Assembly: GCA_913777615.1 (NCBI GenBank)
Contig: CAJYTK010000011.1
Span: 310,001 to 374,000, forward strand
DNA from: an uncultured Agrobacterium sp.
Lineage (GTDB): Bacteria; Pseudomonadota; Alphaproteobacteria; Rhizobiales; Rhizobiaceae
Length of the DNA: 64,000 bases
Direction: 5' to 3'
Made by a program: the position numbers and the translations under genes. How positions within the stretch are numbered: position 1 is the first letter of the stretch; each line of letters starts with the position of its first letter. Under the pieces are notes generated by a model. The model did not search any database, was not told the DNA's origin, and worked only from the letters and a program-made list of their open reading frames with translations. Positions 9,572-20,197 of the stretch are shown here, one piece after another.

Positions 9572-10012
9572 ATGATGAAAAACCTGTTTCTCTCCTGGCA
9601 AGTCTGGGCTCTTCTTTCGGCCGCTTTCGCCGCGCTGACCGCCATCTTCGCCAAGATCGGCATCGAAAACGTCAACTCCGATTTCGCCACCTTCATCCGA
9701 ACCATCGTCATTCTTCTGGCTGCAGGCTTGATGGTCTACGTCACCGGGAACTGGCAGAGCCCGGCGACGGTCACGCCACGCACGTGGCTTTTCCTTATTC
9801 TCTCGGGGCTTGCAACCGGCGCATCCTGGATCTGCTATTTCCGTGCGCTGAAGATTGGCGATGCGGCGCGTGTTGCGCCGATCGACAAGCTCAGCGTCGT
9901 CTTTGTCGCAGTGTTTGCGGTCCTCTTTCTCGGCGAACGGCTTTCTCTTCCGAACTGGCTCGGTGTGATCCTGATCGCCTGCGGAGCGGTTCTTGTCGCC
10001 TATCGGGGCTAG
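9572..10012 (+). CDS. Half-size EamA/DMT-family membrane protein
   Basis: The protein has 146 residues, about half the usual EamA transporter length, with roughly five hydrophobic segments and one EamA repeat ending in FLGERLSLPNWLGVILIACGAVLVAYRG. Single-repeat members probably work as dimers; the substrate is unknown. Two adjacent ATG codons and an in-frame TTG at 9569 are possible starts. It stands alone between the dctA terminator and pccB. Confidence 0.75.
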   Translation: MMKNLFLSWQVWALLSAAFAALTAIFAKIGIENVNSDFATFIRTIVILLAAGLMVYVTGNWQSPATVTPRTWLFLILSGLATGASWICYFRALKIGDAARVAPIDKLSVVFVAVFAVLFLGERLSLPNWLGVILIACGAVLVAYRG

Positions 10013-10103
10013 CCGACTGGACGTTTCATCTGCGACCAAGGCGGCATTTCCATTTATCGAATAAGGCTTTAAGACTTGTCGGCAAATGCGACAGGGAGGT
10101 CTC

Positions 10104-11636
10104 ATGCGTTCAGTCCTTAAAGAACTGGAAAGCCGCCGCGCCGAAGCTCGTCTTGGCGGCGGGCAAAAACGCGTCGATACGCAGCACGCCAAAGGCAAGT
10201 TGACTGCCCGCGAGCGCCTCGACGTGCTGCTGGATGAAGGCTCCTTCGAAGAATACGACATGTATGTGACCCACCGGGCGGTGGATTTCGGCATGGCGGA
10301 TCAGAAGGTGGCCGGCGATGGCGTCGTGACCGGCTGGGGCACGATCAACGGGCGGCAGGTCTATGTGTTCAGCCAGGATTTCACCGTGCTTGGCGGCTCC
10401 TTGTCGGAAACCCACGCACAAAAAATCTGCAAGATCATGGATATGGCAGTGCGCGTCGGTGCCCCGGTGATCGGCCTCAACGATTCCGGCGGTGCACGCA
10501 TCCAGGAAGGCGTCTCGTCGCTTGCGGGCTATGCGGAAGTTTTCCGTCGCAACGCGGAAGTCTCCGGCGTGGTGCCGCAGATCTCCGTCATCATGGGACC
10601 TTGCGCGGGCGGTGCGGTCTATTCGCCCGCCATGACCGACTTCATCTTCATGGTGCGCGATACCTCCTACATGTTCGTCACCGGTCCGGACGTGGTGAAG
10701 ACCGTGACCAATGAGATCGTCACCGCCGAGGAGCTGGGTGGTGCCACCACCCATACGAAAAAGTCCTCCGTTGCCGATGGCGCCTATGAGAACGACATCG
10801 AGGCACTGGAAGCGGTGCGTGCGCTGTTCGATTTTCTCCCCACCAATAACCGGGAGAAGCCGCCGACCCGACCGTTCCATGACGATCCGGCCCGCCTTGA
10901 GGCGAAGCTCGATACCCTGATCCCGGACAGTTCCAACAAGCCCTATGACATGAAGGAGCTGATCCACGCGATTGCGGACGAAGGCGATTTCTTCGAGTTG
11001 CAGGAGGCCTTTGCCAGAAACATCATCACCGGCTTCATCCGCCTTGAAGGGGAGACCGTTGGCGTCGTCGCCAACCAGCCCATGGTGCTGGCCGGTTGTC
11101 TGGATATCGACAGCTCCCGCAAGGCGGCAAAGTTCGTGCGCTTCTGCGACGCCTTCAACATTCCGATCCTGACGCTGGTGGATGTGCCGGGCTTCCTGCC
11201 GGGTGTCGCGCAGGAATATGGCGGCGTCATCAAGCACGGCGCCAAGCTGCTCTTCGCTTATTCCGAAGCAACGGTGCCGATGGTGACGCTGATTACCCGC
11301 AAGGCCTATGGGGGTGCCTACGATGTCATGGCGTCGAAACATATCGGCGCCGATATTAACTATGCCTGGCCAACGGCGGAGATTGCCGTGATGGGCGCCA
11401 AAGGTGCGGCTGAAATTCTCTACCGCTCCGAACTGTCGGACCCCGACAAGATCTCGGAACGGACGCGCGAATATGAAGAGCGTTTCGCCACTCCGTTCGT
11501 TGCTGCCGAACGCGGCTTCATCGATGAAGTGATCATGCCGCATTCCTCGCGACGCCGGATTGCCCGCGCCTTTGCGTCCCTGCGCAACAAGCAGGTGACG
11601 ACGCATTGGAAAAAACACGATACGATTCCATTGTGA
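10104..11636 (+). CDS. pccB: Propionyl-CoA carboxylase, beta (carboxyltransferase) subunit
   Basis: The protein has 510 residues. It carries the two crotonase-like halves of acyl-CoA carboxyltransferases, with oxyanion-hole glycines in [11 protein letters not shown] and [16 protein letters not shown] in the first half and [24 protein letters not shown] and [20 protein letters not shown] in the second. It transfers CO2 from biotin to propionyl-CoA to give methylmalonyl-CoA. The ATG at 10104 follows an AGGGAGG ribosome site; the frame is open six codons upstream. pccA follows within 12 bases. Confidence 0.93.
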   Translation: MRSVLKELESRRAEARLGGGQKRVDTQHAKGKLTARERLDVLLDEGSFEEYDMYVTHRAVDFGMADQKVAGDGVVTGWGTINGRQVYVFSQDFTVLGGSLSETHAQKICKIMDMAVRVGAPVIGLNDSGGARIQEGVSSLAGYAEVFRRNAEVSGVVPQISVIMGPCAGGAVYSPAMTDFIFMVRDTSYMFVTGPDVVKTVTNEIVTAEELGGATTHTKKSSVADGAYENDIEALEAVRALFDFLPTNNREKPPTRPFHDDPARLEAKLDTLIPDSSNKPYDMKELIHAIADEGDFFELQEAFARNIITGFIRLEGETVGVVANQPMVLAGCLDIDSSRKAAKFVRFCDAFNIPILTLVDVPGFLPGVAQEYGGVIKHGAKLLFAYSEATVPMVTLITRKAYGGAYDVMASKHIGADINYAWPTAEIAVMGAKGAAEILYRSELSDPDKISERTREYEERFATPFVAAERGFIDEVIMPHSSRRRIARAFASLRNKQVTTHWKKHDTIPL

Positions 11637-11647
11637 GGATGAAGCCT

Positions 11648-13651
11648 ATGTTCAAGAAAATCCTCATCGCCAATCGTGGCGAAATCGCCTGCCGCGTCAT
11701 TCGCACTGCAAAGAAGATGGGCATCGCAACGGTCGCGGTGTATTCCGATGCGGATGCCAATGCGCTGCATGTGCGCGAGGCCGACGAAGCGGTGCATATC
11801 GGCCCGGCACCCTCCAACCAGTCCTATATCGTGATCAACAAGATCCTCGAGGCCATTCGCAAAACGGGCGCTGACGCGGTGCATCCGGGCTATGGCTTCC
11901 TCTCTGAGAATCCGGCTTTCGCAGCGGCTCTGGAAAAGGAAGGTGTTGCCTTCATCGGCCCGCCGGTCAAAGCCATCGAAGCGATGGGCGACAAGATCAC
12001 CTCCAAGAAGCTTGCCGCCGAGGCAGGTGTCTCCACCGTTCCAGGCCATATGGGTTTGATCGAGACTGCCGATGAAGCAGTCCGCATCGCATCCGAGATC
12101 GGCTACCCGGTTATGATCAAGGCATCGGCGGGTGGCGGCGGCAAGGGCATGCGCATTGCCTGGAACGATAGCGAGGCACGCGAGGGTTTTCAGTCATCAC
12201 GCAACGAAGCAAAAGCATCTTTCGGTGACGACCGGATTTTCATCGAAAAATTCGTCACACAGCCGCGTCACATCGAAATCCAGGTTCTCGGTGACCAGCA
12301 CGGCACGGTGCTCTATCTCGGCGAGCGGGAATGCTCCATTCAACGCCGAAACCAAAAGGTGATCGAGGAAGCGCCGTCTCCGTTCCTCGATGAGGCAACG
12401 CGCAAGGCGATGGGCAAGCAGGCTGTCGCGCTTGCCAAGGCGGTTGGTTATTTCTCCGCTGGCACGGTGGAATTCATCGTCGACGGCGACCGCAACTTCT
12501 ACTTCCTGGAAATGAACACCCGGCTTCAGGTGGAGCACCCCGTCACCGAACTTGTGACCGGCATCGATCTCGTGGAGCAGATGATCCGGGTGGCAGCGGG
12601 CGAAAAACTGGCTCTCTCCCAACCGGACATCAAGCTCAATGGCTGGGCCATCGAGAGCCGGCTTTATGCGGAAGACCCGTATCGCAACTTCCTGCCCTCC
12701 ATCGGTCGATTGACCCGTTACCGTCCCCCGGAAGAGGGCCATCAGGAGAATGGCACGATCCTTCGCAACGATACCGGCGTCTTCGAAGGCGGCGAAATCT
12801 CGATGTATTACGATCCGATGATCGCCAAGCTCTGCAGTTGGGGCGAGACACGGCTCTCCGCTATCGATGCCATGGGCGAGGCGCTGGATCGCTTCGAGGT
12901 CGAGGGCATCGGGCACAACCTGCCTTTCCTCTCGGCGGTCATGCAGCATCCTCGTTTCCGTTCCGGCAATCTGACCACGGGCTTTATCGCCGAGGAATTT
13001 CCAGACGGTTTTTCCGGAGTGGAGCCGCAGACGCAAGCCGCTGAACGACTGGCGGCGATTGCTGCGGTCATTCACCATCAGGTGCAGAGCCGCGCAGCGC
13101 AAATCTCCGGCACCATCGGCAACCATCGCCGCATTGTCGGCAAGGACTGGGTGGTTCAACTCGGTAAAACCGAGCACCGGATTTCCGTTGATCTTGAGAG
13201 CGATCATACCGTGACTCAAGTCGAGGGCGGCGAGAGGCTGGCTGTCGAAACAGACTGGCTGCCGGGCCGCAGCCTTGGCATTTTCCGGCTGGGCGATACG
13301 GTTCTGGCGGTAAAGATCGATCTTTCGCCATCCTCCATCCGATTGCGTTGGCATGGTGTGGACATCGTTGCCCAAGTTCGCAGCCCTCGCGTCGCCGAAC
13401 TTTCACGTCTCATGCCGGAAAAGCTGCCGCCGGATACATCGCAGATGCTGCTTTGCCCCATGCCGGGCGTCATTACCTCGATCTCGGTCGCGGAGGGGGA
13501 TGAGGTCGAGGCCGGACAGGCGCTGGCAACCGTAGAGGCGATGAAGATGGAGAACATTCTTCGCGCCGAGCGCAAGGGCCGTGTTGCCAAGGTTTGCGTG
13601 AAGGCTGGTGACAGTCTTGCCGTCGATGAGGTGATCCTGCAATTCGATTGA
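11648..13651 (+). CDS. pccA: Propionyl-CoA carboxylase, alpha (biotin carboxylase/biotin carrier) subunit
   Basis: The protein has 667 residues. The order is a biotin carboxylase domain (MFKKILIANRGEIACRV at the start, the ATP-grasp glycine loop KASAGGGGKGMR, and NTRLQVEHPVTE), a BT linker and a biotinyl-carrier domain with AMKM and the biotinylated Lys at about residue 633. It works with PccB in propionate, odd-chain and branched amino-acid degradation. The ATG at 11648 gives the canonical N-terminus; an in-frame ATG at 11639 is possible. No methylmalonyl-CoA mutase gene follows here; iolR is next. Confidence 0.93.
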   Translation: MFKKILIANRGEIACRVIRTAKKMGIATVAVYSDADANALHVREADEAVHIGPAPSNQSYIVINKILEAIRKTGADAVHPGYGFLSENPAFAAALEKEGVAFIGPPVKAIEAMGDKITSKKLAAEAGVSTVPGHMGLIETADEAVRIASEIGYPVMIKASAGGGGKGMRIAWNDSEAREGFQSSRNEAKASFGDDRIFIEKFVTQPRHIEIQVLGDQHGTVLYLGERECSIQRRNQKVIEEAPSPFLDEATRKAMGKQAVALAKAVGYFSAGTVEFIVDGDRNFYFLEMNTRLQVEHPVTELVTGIDLVEQMIRVAAGEKLALSQPDIKLNGWAIESRLYAEDPYRNFLPSIGRLTRYRPPEEGHQENGTILRNDTGVFEGGEISMYYDPMIAKLCSWGETRLSAIDAMGEALDRFEVEGIGHNLPFLSAVMQHPRFRSGNLTTGFIAEEFPDGFSGVEPQTQAAERLAAIAAVIHHQVQSRAAQISGTIGNHRRIVGKDWVVQLGKTEHRISVDLESDHTVTQVEGGERLAVETDWLPGRSLGIFRLGDTVLAVKIDLSPSSIRLRWHGVDIVAQVRSPRVAELSRLMPEKLPPDTSQMLLCPMPGVITSISVAEGDEVEAGQALATVEAMKMENILRAERKGRVAKVCVKAGDSLAVDEVILQFD

Positions 13652-13696
13652 CGAGGATGTCCACCTGAGATTCCGCTTCCCTGCCCTGCCTTTTCT

Positions 13697-13710
13697 GGAA
13701 TAGATATTCC
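13697..13710. promoter_or_regulatory. Candidate IolR operator upstream of iolR
   Basis: GGAA-TAGATA-TTCC is a near-perfect palindrome 43 bases upstream of the iolR start. GGAA-N6-TTCC motifs have been proposed as binding sites for rhizobial IolR. Related palindromes lie upstream of iolG and of the sugar-binding protein gene in this window. Confidence 0.65.
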
Positions 13711-13752
13711 AATCCAGGAGAGACGATTTCATTTGTGGGGGAGTGAAACGAA

Positions 13753-14568
13753 ATGCAGGATCTTGCCGCACCGGCAACGGTGAAGGAGTTTGAGGAAAGA
13801 CTCGTCGAGGTTGCGCCGAAACTGCCGAAGAGATTGCGGCAGTGCGCGGATTATGTCGCAGCCAATACCGACCGGATCGCCGTTTCCACCGTGGCTGAAA
13901 TGGCGGAAGCGGCGGGAGTCCAGCCGTCCGCCTTCATGCGCTTCTGCCAGATCCTAGGCTTTTCCGGCTTCTCTGAAATGCAGCGATTGTTCAAGGAAAG
14001 CTATTCCGGCCGTTGGCCGGATTACGATACCCGGCTCACCAACTTGCGCGACAAGGGCGAAGACAGTGGTGGACGGCTTCTGGCAGAATTTGTCGAAGCC
14101 GGGCGTGCATCGCTGGAAAACCTGCTGAAAACCGTCGATCAGTCCGCTTTCGAGGCAGCAATCCACGTGCTGGCCGACGCGCAGATGATCCATATCGTCG
14201 GCTTGCGCCGCTCCTTCCCGGTCGCAAGCTATCTCGCCTACGCTTTCGAGAAGATGCAGGTGCCGTCCATGCTGCACGCCTCCGTCGGCCAGTTGCAAAG
14301 CGCCAATGCGATCCGTCAGGGCGATGTGGTTCTCGCCATCACCTTTGCGCCCTATTCGGCTGAGACGATGGAGATCGTTTCCTCCAGCCGTGCCCGAAAG
14401 ATTCCGGTCGTGGCGATCACCGATACGGCCGTCAATCCGTTGCGACAATTCGATGCCACAGTACTGACGGTATCAGAGGTCGACTTCGGTGCATTCCGTT
14501 CTCTGTCGGCGACCCTCTGCATTGCGATTGCGCTTGCAGTGGGTGTGGGAACACACAGACAAAATTGA
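13753..14568 (+). CDS. iolR: IolR-like transcriptional regulator, RpiR family
   Basis: The protein has 271 residues. An N-terminal HTH_6 domain covers about residues 10-90 (TVAEMAEAAGVQPSAFMRFCQILGFSGFSEMQ pattern) and a SIS sugar-phosphate-binding domain covers about 125-260. RpiR-type IolR proteins of rhizobia repress inositol catabolism genes and release DNA when an inositol-derived phosphate binds. Position directly upstream of iolCDEB supports the assignment. The 118 bases to iolC are AT-rich and could hold a second promoter. Confidence 0.85.
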   Translation: MQDLAAPATVKEFEERLVEVAPKLPKRLRQCADYVAANTDRIAVSTVAEMAEAAGVQPSAFMRFCQILGFSGFSEMQRLFKESYSGRWPDYDTRLTNLRDKGEDSGGRLLAEFVEAGRASLENLLKTVDQSAFEAAIHVLADAQMIHIVGLRRSFPVASYLAYAFEKMQVPSMLHASVGQLQSANAIRQGDVVLAITFAPYSAETMEIVSSSRARKIPVVAITDTAVNPLRQFDATVLTVSEVDFGAFRSLSATLCIAIALAVGVGTHRQN

Positions 14569-14686
14569 ATATTCGTGTTGAAAATAGAAAAAATAGAATT
14601 TATGATCCAAATATGAATTAGGGAGAAGAGCGACGGGCGTCCAGTTCCGTCCTTTGTAGCGCATCACGGCGCGGAGGAGACAGATC

Positions 14687-16609
14687 GTGAAGACACTCGA
14701 TCTCATCACGATTGGCCGCTCGTCGGTCGATCTTTACGGCGCGCAGATTGGCGGACGTCTGGAGGACATGTCGTCCTTCAACAAGTATATCGGTGGCTCG
14801 CCCACCAATATCGCGGCAGGCGCTGCACGGCTTGGTCTGAAGAGTGCCGTCATCACCCGCGTCGGTGACGAACATATGGGGCGTTTCATTCGGGAACAGC
14901 TTGTGCGCGAGGGCGTCGATATTCGCGGCGTACAGACGGACATGGAGCGTCTGACGGCGCTCGTCATTCTTGGCATCCGCGATCAACAGCAATTTCCCTT
15001 GATCTTTTATCGCGAGAATTGCGCTGACATGGCGCTAAGCGAAGACGACATCGATCCGGCCTTTATTGGCGAAGCGGGCTGTGTTTGCGCCACCGGCACG
15101 CATCTTTCCCATCCCCGCACCGAAGCAGCTGTTTTGAAGGCGTTACGCCTGGCGAGAGAAAGCGGCGCTAAGACGGCGCTCGATATCGACTACCGCCCGA
15201 ACCTCTGGGGTGTGGCTGGCCATGGTGACGGTGAAAGCCGTTTTGTGGAATCAGCCAAGGTCACGCAGAAGCTGCAATCCGCCCTCAATCTGTTCGACCT
15301 GATCGTCGGTACCGAGGAAGAGTTTCACATCGCCGGCGGCTCCACCGATACGCTGGAAGCGCTGCGCGCCGTCCGGGCAGTCTCAAACGCAACGCTGGTC
15401 TGCAAGCGCGGCCCGATGGGCGCAGTGGTATTTCCAGGCGCCATTCCAGACAGTCTCGATGATGGCGAAAGCGGCGAAGGCTTCCCTATCGAAGTCTTCA
15501 ATGTGCTGGGTGCCGGCGATGGCTTCATGGCGGGGCTGTTCCGTGGATGGCTGCGTGGCGAAGACTGGCCAACGACGCTCAAATACGCCAATGCCTGCGG
15601 CGCCTTTGCCGTATCGCGCCATGGCTGCACCCCAGCCTACCCAAGCTGGGAGGAGCTGCAATATTTCTTCCGCACCGGCATTCGCAACAAGGCGTTGCGC
15701 AAGGACGACGCGCTGGAACAGGTGCATTGGGCGACCAATCGCAAGGGCGACTGGAGCACGATGCGCGTCTTTGCCTTCGACCACCGCATGCAGCTGGAGG
15801 CCATCGCAAGGGACGTCGGCGTCGACGACAAGAAGATCGGCTCTTTCAAGGAACTTTGCCTGAAAGCCGCCCATCAGGTTGCCGGTGGGGAGGCTGGTTA
15901 CGGCATTCTCTGCGACGGACGGCTTGGCCGCGACGCGCTTTATCAGGCGGCAGGTTCGGGCCTGTGGATCGGTCGTCCCGCAGAATGGCCGGGCTCGCGC
16001 CCGCTGACGCTGGAGCCGGATCTTGGGCCGGATTGCGGCGGACTGAGTGAATGGCCCGCCGAACACGTGGTCAAGGTGCTGTGCTTCTATCATCCGGACG
16101 ATGACACCGCGATGCGCGCCGAACAGGAAGAGACGGTCTCGCGTCTCTTCACCGCTGCGCGCCGCAACCGGCTGGAATTTCTGCTGGAGGTGATCCCCTC
16201 CAAGGTGGCGCCGATCGATGATAACACGACGGCCCGCATTATAGACCGCTTCTACGAGATCGGCGTCTATCCAGACTGGTGGAAGCTTGAGCCTTTGAAG
16301 AGCGTGGAAGCATGGCGTCAGGCGACCGATGCGGTGAAGCATCATGACCCTTACGTTCGTGGTATCGTGGTTCTCGGCCTGGAGGCACCGCAGAGCGAGT
16401 TGGAGGAGAGTTTCAGGCTGGCGGCAGGTTTCGATCTGGTGAAGGGATTTGCCGTGGGTCGCACGATCTTTGCCGAGGCCGCGCGTAACTGGCTTGCGGG
16501 CAAGGTGAGTGACGAGGATGCGGTTGCCGACATGGCAGCCCGTTATGATGCGCTTTGCCGGATTTGGGACAAGGCGCGCGCCGCGCATGTAAAGGGAGAG
16601 GCAGCGTGA
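14687..16609 (+). CDS. iolC: IolC fused to a DUF2090 domain: 5-dehydro-2-deoxygluconokinase with aldolase-like C-terminus
   Basis: The protein has 640 residues, twice the length of a simple PfkB kinase. Residues 1 to about 325 are a PfkB kinase with the GAGDGF motif (catalytic Asp278), phosphorylating 2-deoxy-5-keto-gluconate. Residues from about 340 form a DUF2090 domain, which has an aldolase-type fold and may carry out the IolJ step (cleavage to dihydroxyacetone phosphate and malonate semialdehyde). No separate iolJ lies in the window. It starts at GTG with GGAGGAGA ahead, and its stop overlaps the iolD start by 4 bases. Confidence 0.93.
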   Translation: MKTLDLITIGRSSVDLYGAQIGGRLEDMSSFNKYIGGSPTNIAAGAARLGLKSAVITRVGDEHMGRFIREQLVREGVDIRGVQTDMERLTALVILGIRDQQQFPLIFYRENCADMALSEDDIDPAFIGEAGCVCATGTHLSHPRTEAAVLKALRLARESGAKTALDIDYRPNLWGVAGHGDGESRFVESAKVTQKLQSALNLFDLIVGTEEEFHIAGGSTDTLEALRAVRAVSNATLVCKRGPMGAVVFPGAIPDSLDDGESGEGFPIEVFNVLGAGDGFMAGLFRGWLRGEDWPTTLKYANACGAFAVSRHGCTPAYPSWEELQYFFRTGIRNKALRKDDALEQVHWATNRKGDWSTMRVFAFDHRMQLEAIARDVGVDDKKIGSFKELCLKAAHQVAGGEAGYGILCDGRLGRDALYQAAGSGLWIGRPAEWPGSRPLTLEPDLGPDCGGLSEWPAEHVVKVLCFYHPDDDTAMRAEQEETVSRLFTAARRNRLEFLLEVIPSKVAPIDDNTTARIIDRFYEIGVYPDWWKLEPLKSVEAWRQATDAVKHHDPYVRGIVVLGLEAPQSELEESFRLAAGFDLVKGFAVGRTIFAEAARNWLAGKVSDEDAVADMAARYDALCRIWDKARAAHVKGEAA

Positions 16610-18429
16610 AGACGGTACGATTGACGGCGGCACAGGCGCTTGTGCGTTACCTGGCAGCCCAAATGAATGAGGATGGCGAGCCTTACATCGCCGGCGTTTG
16701 GGCGATCTTCGGCCACGGTAACGTGGCTGGCATGGGCGAGGCGCTTTACGGCATCCGCGAGGAACTGCCGACCTATCGCGGCCAGAACGAGCAATCCATG
16801 GCGCATGCGGCGATTGCCTACACCAAGCAACTTGGCCGCCGCCGGACGATGGCGGTGACGTCCTCCATCGGTCCCGGCGCACTGAACATGGTAACGGCTG
16901 CCGCCCTTGCGCATGTGAACCGCCTGCCCGTGCTTCTGATCCCCGGTGACGTGTTTGCCAATCGCGGTCCCGATCCGGTGCTGCAGCAGATCGAAGACTT
17001 CAACGACGGTACGGTCTCTGCCAATGACTGCTTCAAGCCGGTCAGCCGCTATTTCGACCGCATCATGCGCCCCGAACAGCTTCTGACGGCCCTGCCCCGC
17101 GCCTTCCGCACCATGACTGACCCCGCCGATTGCGGTCCTGTAACACTCTCTTTCTGCCAGGATGTGCAGGCGGAAGCCTATGATTACCCGGAAACCTTCT
17201 TCGACAAAAAGGTCTGGCGCCAGCGCCGCCCCGAGCCCGACAAAGCGGAGCTCGAAGAGGCGATCGCAGCCCTCAAAGCCGCGAAGCACCCGATCATCGT
17301 CGCAGGCGGCGGCGTGCATTTTTCCGGCGCGACCGAAACGCTGAAGAGCTTCGCCGAGCGCCACTCCATACCCGTCATCGAGACTCAGGCAGGCAAATCC
17401 GCGCTGGCCTGGGATCACGAGATGAATTTCGGTCCCGCTGGTGTGACGGGTGCATCGAGCGCCAATGCGATTGCAGAAAAGGCCGATCTCGTCTTCGGTG
17501 TCGGAACCCGTTTTCAGGATTTCACCACCGGCTCCTGGGCGCTGTTCAAGAACCCGGCGCGCAAACTTCTGGCGCTCAACGTGCAGCCTTATGACAGCGC
17601 CAAGCACGATGCCATGAGCCTGACGGCCGATGCGAAAGTCGGCCTTGAAAAACTGACCGAAGCCTTGGGAAGCCATCGTTATGCCGAACCGGATGCCAGC
17701 CTGAAACAGGACTGGTTCGCCAAGGCCGACGCCGTGACCGCGGCACCGAAGGAGGCCAACAGCCTGCCCACGGACATGCAGGCGATCGGCGCGGTACAGC
17801 GCGCTTCGCGCGACAATACCGTCGTCATGTGTGCCGCAGGCACCATGCCTGGAGAGCTGCACCAGTTGTGGAAGGCGAAGCTGCCGCTTTCCTACCACAT
17901 GGAATATGGCTTCTCCTGCATGGGCTACGAGATTGCCGGTGGCCTCGGCATCAAGATGGCAGAGCCCGAGCGCGACGTGATCGTCATGGTGGGCGATGGC
18001 TCCTACATGATGATGAATTCGGAGCTTGCCACTGCCGTTGCCATGGGCGTGAAGATCACTGTCGTCATCACCGACAATCGCGGCTATGGCTGCATCAACC
18101 GGCTGCAGATGGGAACCGGCGGGGCGGAGTTCAACAATCTGTACGCCCACACCAACCAGAAGAACCCGATCGCCATCGATTTCACCGCGCATGCAGCCAG
18201 CATGGGCGCGGATGCGCACAAGGTCTCGACCATCGCCGAACTCGAAACGGCGCTCGATGCGGCGCGCAGCGCGGATGTTCCGACCGTGATCGTCATTGAT
18301 ACCGACCCCTATCCGACACCGAATGCCGGGGGCTACTGGTGGGATGTCGCCGTGCCGGAAGTCTCTGAACGCAATGAAGTCAAACAGGCTCGTGCAGCCT
18401 ATGAATCCGCACTGAAAGAAAGACGTTGA
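16606..18429 (+). CDS. iolD: IolD, 3D-(3,5/4)-trihydroxycyclohexane-1,2-dione hydrolase
   Basis: The protein has 607 residues and is a thiamine-diphosphate enzyme of the acetolactate-synthase superfamily that opens the ring of the inositol-derived trione. The PYR domain holds the catalytic Glu in [13 protein letters not shown], and the TPP/Mg site is [12 protein letters not shown]...ITVVITDN near residues 462-490. The GTG at 16606 overlaps the iolC stop (GTGA) and follows AAGGGAGAGG, so translation is coupled. The longer open frame upstream lies inside iolC and is not used. Confidence 0.94.
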   Translation: MKTVRLTAAQALVRYLAAQMNEDGEPYIAGVWAIFGHGNVAGMGEALYGIREELPTYRGQNEQSMAHAAIAYTKQLGRRRTMAVTSSIGPGALNMVTAAALAHVNRLPVLLIPGDVFANRGPDPVLQQIEDFNDGTVSANDCFKPVSRYFDRIMRPEQLLTALPRAFRTMTDPADCGPVTLSFCQDVQAEAYDYPETFFDKKVWRQRRPEPDKAELEEAIAALKAAKHPIIVAGGGVHFSGATETLKSFAERHSIPVIETQAGKSALAWDHEMNFGPAGVTGASSANAIAEKADLVFGVGTRFQDFTTGSWALFKNPARKLLALNVQPYDSAKHDAMSLTADAKVGLEKLTEALGSHRYAEPDASLKQDWFAKADAVTAAPKEANSLPTDMQAIGAVQRASRDNTVVMCAAGTMPGELHQLWKAKLPLSYHMEYGFSCMGYEIAGGLGIKMAEPERDVIVMVGDGSYMMMNSELATAVAMGVKITVVITDNRGYGCINRLQMGTGGAEFNNLYAHTNQKNPIAIDFTAHAASMGADAHKVSTIAELETALDAARSADVPTVIVIDTDPYPTPNAGGYWWDVAVPEVSERNEVKQARAAYESALKERR

Positions 18430-18431
18430 TC

Positions 18432-19331
18432 ATGATCCTTTACGGTACAAACCCCATCGCCTGGAGCAACGACGACGACCGCACGCTCGGCGCTCATATC
18501 AGCCTTGAGCAGTGCCTGGACGAAACCTCCAAGATCGGCTTCGACGGCATCGAGAAAGGCCACAAGTTCCCGCAGGAACCGGCAGGCCTCAAGGCGGTGC
18601 TGGAGCCCCGCAAGCTGCGCTACGTCTCCGGCTGGCATTCGCTCAACCTTCTGACCAACTCCATCGAAGATGAGATGGCCGCCATGCAGCCCGCCCTCGA
18701 TCTCCTGAAGGCGATGGGCTCCAAGGTCATCATCGTGTGCGAAACCTCCAACGCCATCCACGGCGAGTATGCAAAGCCGGTTAACGACCGCCCGAAGCTC
18801 GCCGACAGTGAATGGAAGCGCTTTGGCGAAGGCGTCGAAGCGCTGGCGAAACATGCGGCCGATCAGGGCGTCGCGCTCGTCTATCACCATCACATGGGCA
18901 CGATCGTCGAGAGCGAAGACGAGATCGACCGGCTGATGGAGAACACTGGCCCGCATGCCAAGCTGCTGCTCGATACCGGCCATTGCCTTTTTGGTGGCGG
19001 CAACCCGGAGCGACTGGCGAAGAAGCATATGGGTCGCGTCGGCCATATCCACGCCAAGAACGTGCGTCCGGTCATTGCCAAGCAGGTTCGCGACGAGAAC
19101 CTTTCCTTCCTGGAAGGTGTGCGCCGTGGTGTCTTCACCGTTCCGGGTGACAGCGAGGGCGGCGTCGACTTCCTTCCCGTTCTCAAGATCGCCGCAGAGC
19201 ATGGCTATAGCGGCTGGCTGGTGATCGAAGCCGAGCAGGATCCGGATGTTCGCAATCCCTTAGAGTATCAGAGCCTCGGCCTGACGTCTCTGCGCGCCTT
19301 CGCCCGCGAAGCCGGCCTGGACAAAGGCTGA
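18432..19331 (+). CDS. iolE: IolE, inosose dehydratase (2-keto-myo-inositol dehydratase)
   Basis: The protein has 299 residues with the xylose-isomerase-like TIM barrel, including [29 protein letters not shown] and [13 protein letters not shown], which supply the metal-binding Glu/Asp/His set. It removes water from 2-keto-myo-inositol to give the dione. The ATG at 18432 starts 2 bases after the iolD stop; an in-frame TTG two codons earlier overlaps that stop and is a weaker choice. Confidence 0.94.
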   Translation: MILYGTNPIAWSNDDDRTLGAHISLEQCLDETSKIGFDGIEKGHKFPQEPAGLKAVLEPRKLRYVSGWHSLNLLTNSIEDEMAAMQPALDLLKAMGSKVIIVCETSNAIHGEYAKPVNDRPKLADSEWKRFGEGVEALAKHAADQGVALVYHHHMGTIVESEDEIDRLMENTGPHAKLLLDTGHCLFGGGNPERLAKKHMGRVGHIHAKNVRPVIAKQVRDENLSFLEGVRRGVFTVPGDSEGGVDFLPVLKIAAEHGYSGWLVIEAEQDPDVRNPLEYQSLGLTSLRAFAREAGLDKG

Positions 19332-19347
19332 AAAGAAAGGTCAAGGC

Positions 19348-20157
19348 ATGGCAGATCTGCTGCGCAAACCCACCGGCACATCCGGCAAAGTTCATGAGAT
19401 CACGCCGGAAAGCGCCAATTGGGGCTATGTCGGCTTCGGGCTCTACCATCTGAAGCCTGGCGAAACTGCAACCGAACAAACCGGCGAGACGGAGGTGATT
19501 CTCGTTCTCGTCGAGGGCAAGGCGGAAATCTCGTCGGAAGACAAACATTTCGGCGAACTCGGCGACCGCATGAATGTCTTCGAGCGCAAGCCGCCGCATT
19601 GCGTCTATATCCCGGCGGGCTCTTCCTGGACCGTTACGGCAACCACCGACTGCACGCTTGGTGTGTGCACCGCACCGGCAAAGCCCGGTCGTGAAGCGCA
19701 AGTCATTGGACCGGCGGGAATTACTCTGGCTGAGCGCGGCAAGGGCGGCAACACGCGTTACATCTTCCCGATTGCCATGGAAGATCGCGACGTTGCCGAT
19801 AGCCTGCTGGTGACAGAAGTCTTCACCCCATCCGGTCACTGGTCGTCCTATCCGCCGCACCGGCACGACGAGGACAACTATCCGGAAATGACCTATCTGG
19901 AGGAGACCTACTACCACCGCCTCAATCCGGAGCAGGGCTTCGGTTTCCAGCGCGTCTTCACCGAAGACGGCTCGCTGGACGAGACCATGGCCGTCTCAAG
20001 CGGCGATGTGGTGCTGGTACCGAAGGGGCATCACCCGTGCGGCTCTCCCTATGGCTATGAGATGTACTATCTCAACGTCATGGCCGGACCGATGCGCAAA
20101 TGGCGTTTCCAGAACCACCCGGATCACGACTGGATTTTCAAACGCGACAATCCTTGA
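19348..20157 (+). CDS. iolB: IolB, 5-deoxy-glucuronate isomerase
   Basis: The protein has 269 residues and is a two-cupin protein of the KduI/IolB family. The metal-site pattern is seen in SYPPHRHDEDNYPEMTYLEETYYHR. It isomerises 5-deoxy-glucuronate to 2-deoxy-5-keto-gluconate, the substrate of IolC. An AAAGAAAGG ribosome site precedes the ATG. It follows iolE by 16 bases. Confidence 0.94.
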   Translation: MADLLRKPTGTSGKVHEITPESANWGYVGFGLYHLKPGETATEQTGETEVILVLVEGKAEISSEDKHFGELGDRMNVFERKPPHCVYIPAGSSWTVTATTDCTLGVCTAPAKPGREAQVIGPAGITLAERGKGGNTRYIFPIAMEDRDVADSLLVTEVFTPSGHWSSYPPHRHDEDNYPEMTYLEETYYHRLNPEQGFGFQRVFTEDGSLDETMAVSSGDVVLVPKGHHPCGSPYGYEMYYLNVMAGPMRKWRFQNHPDHDWIFKRDNP

Positions 20158-20197
20158 TCCTTGCATATCCTCATCCGTCGATTCTTGGGAGGGAATC

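Noticed and set aside
12197-13375. 392-codon minus-strand frame opposite pccA
   Set aside because: Shadow of a well-supported biotin carboxylase gene.
16543-18219. 558-codon minus-strand open frame opposite iolD
   Set aside because: It mirrors iolD codon structure and has no ribosome site or recognisable domain.
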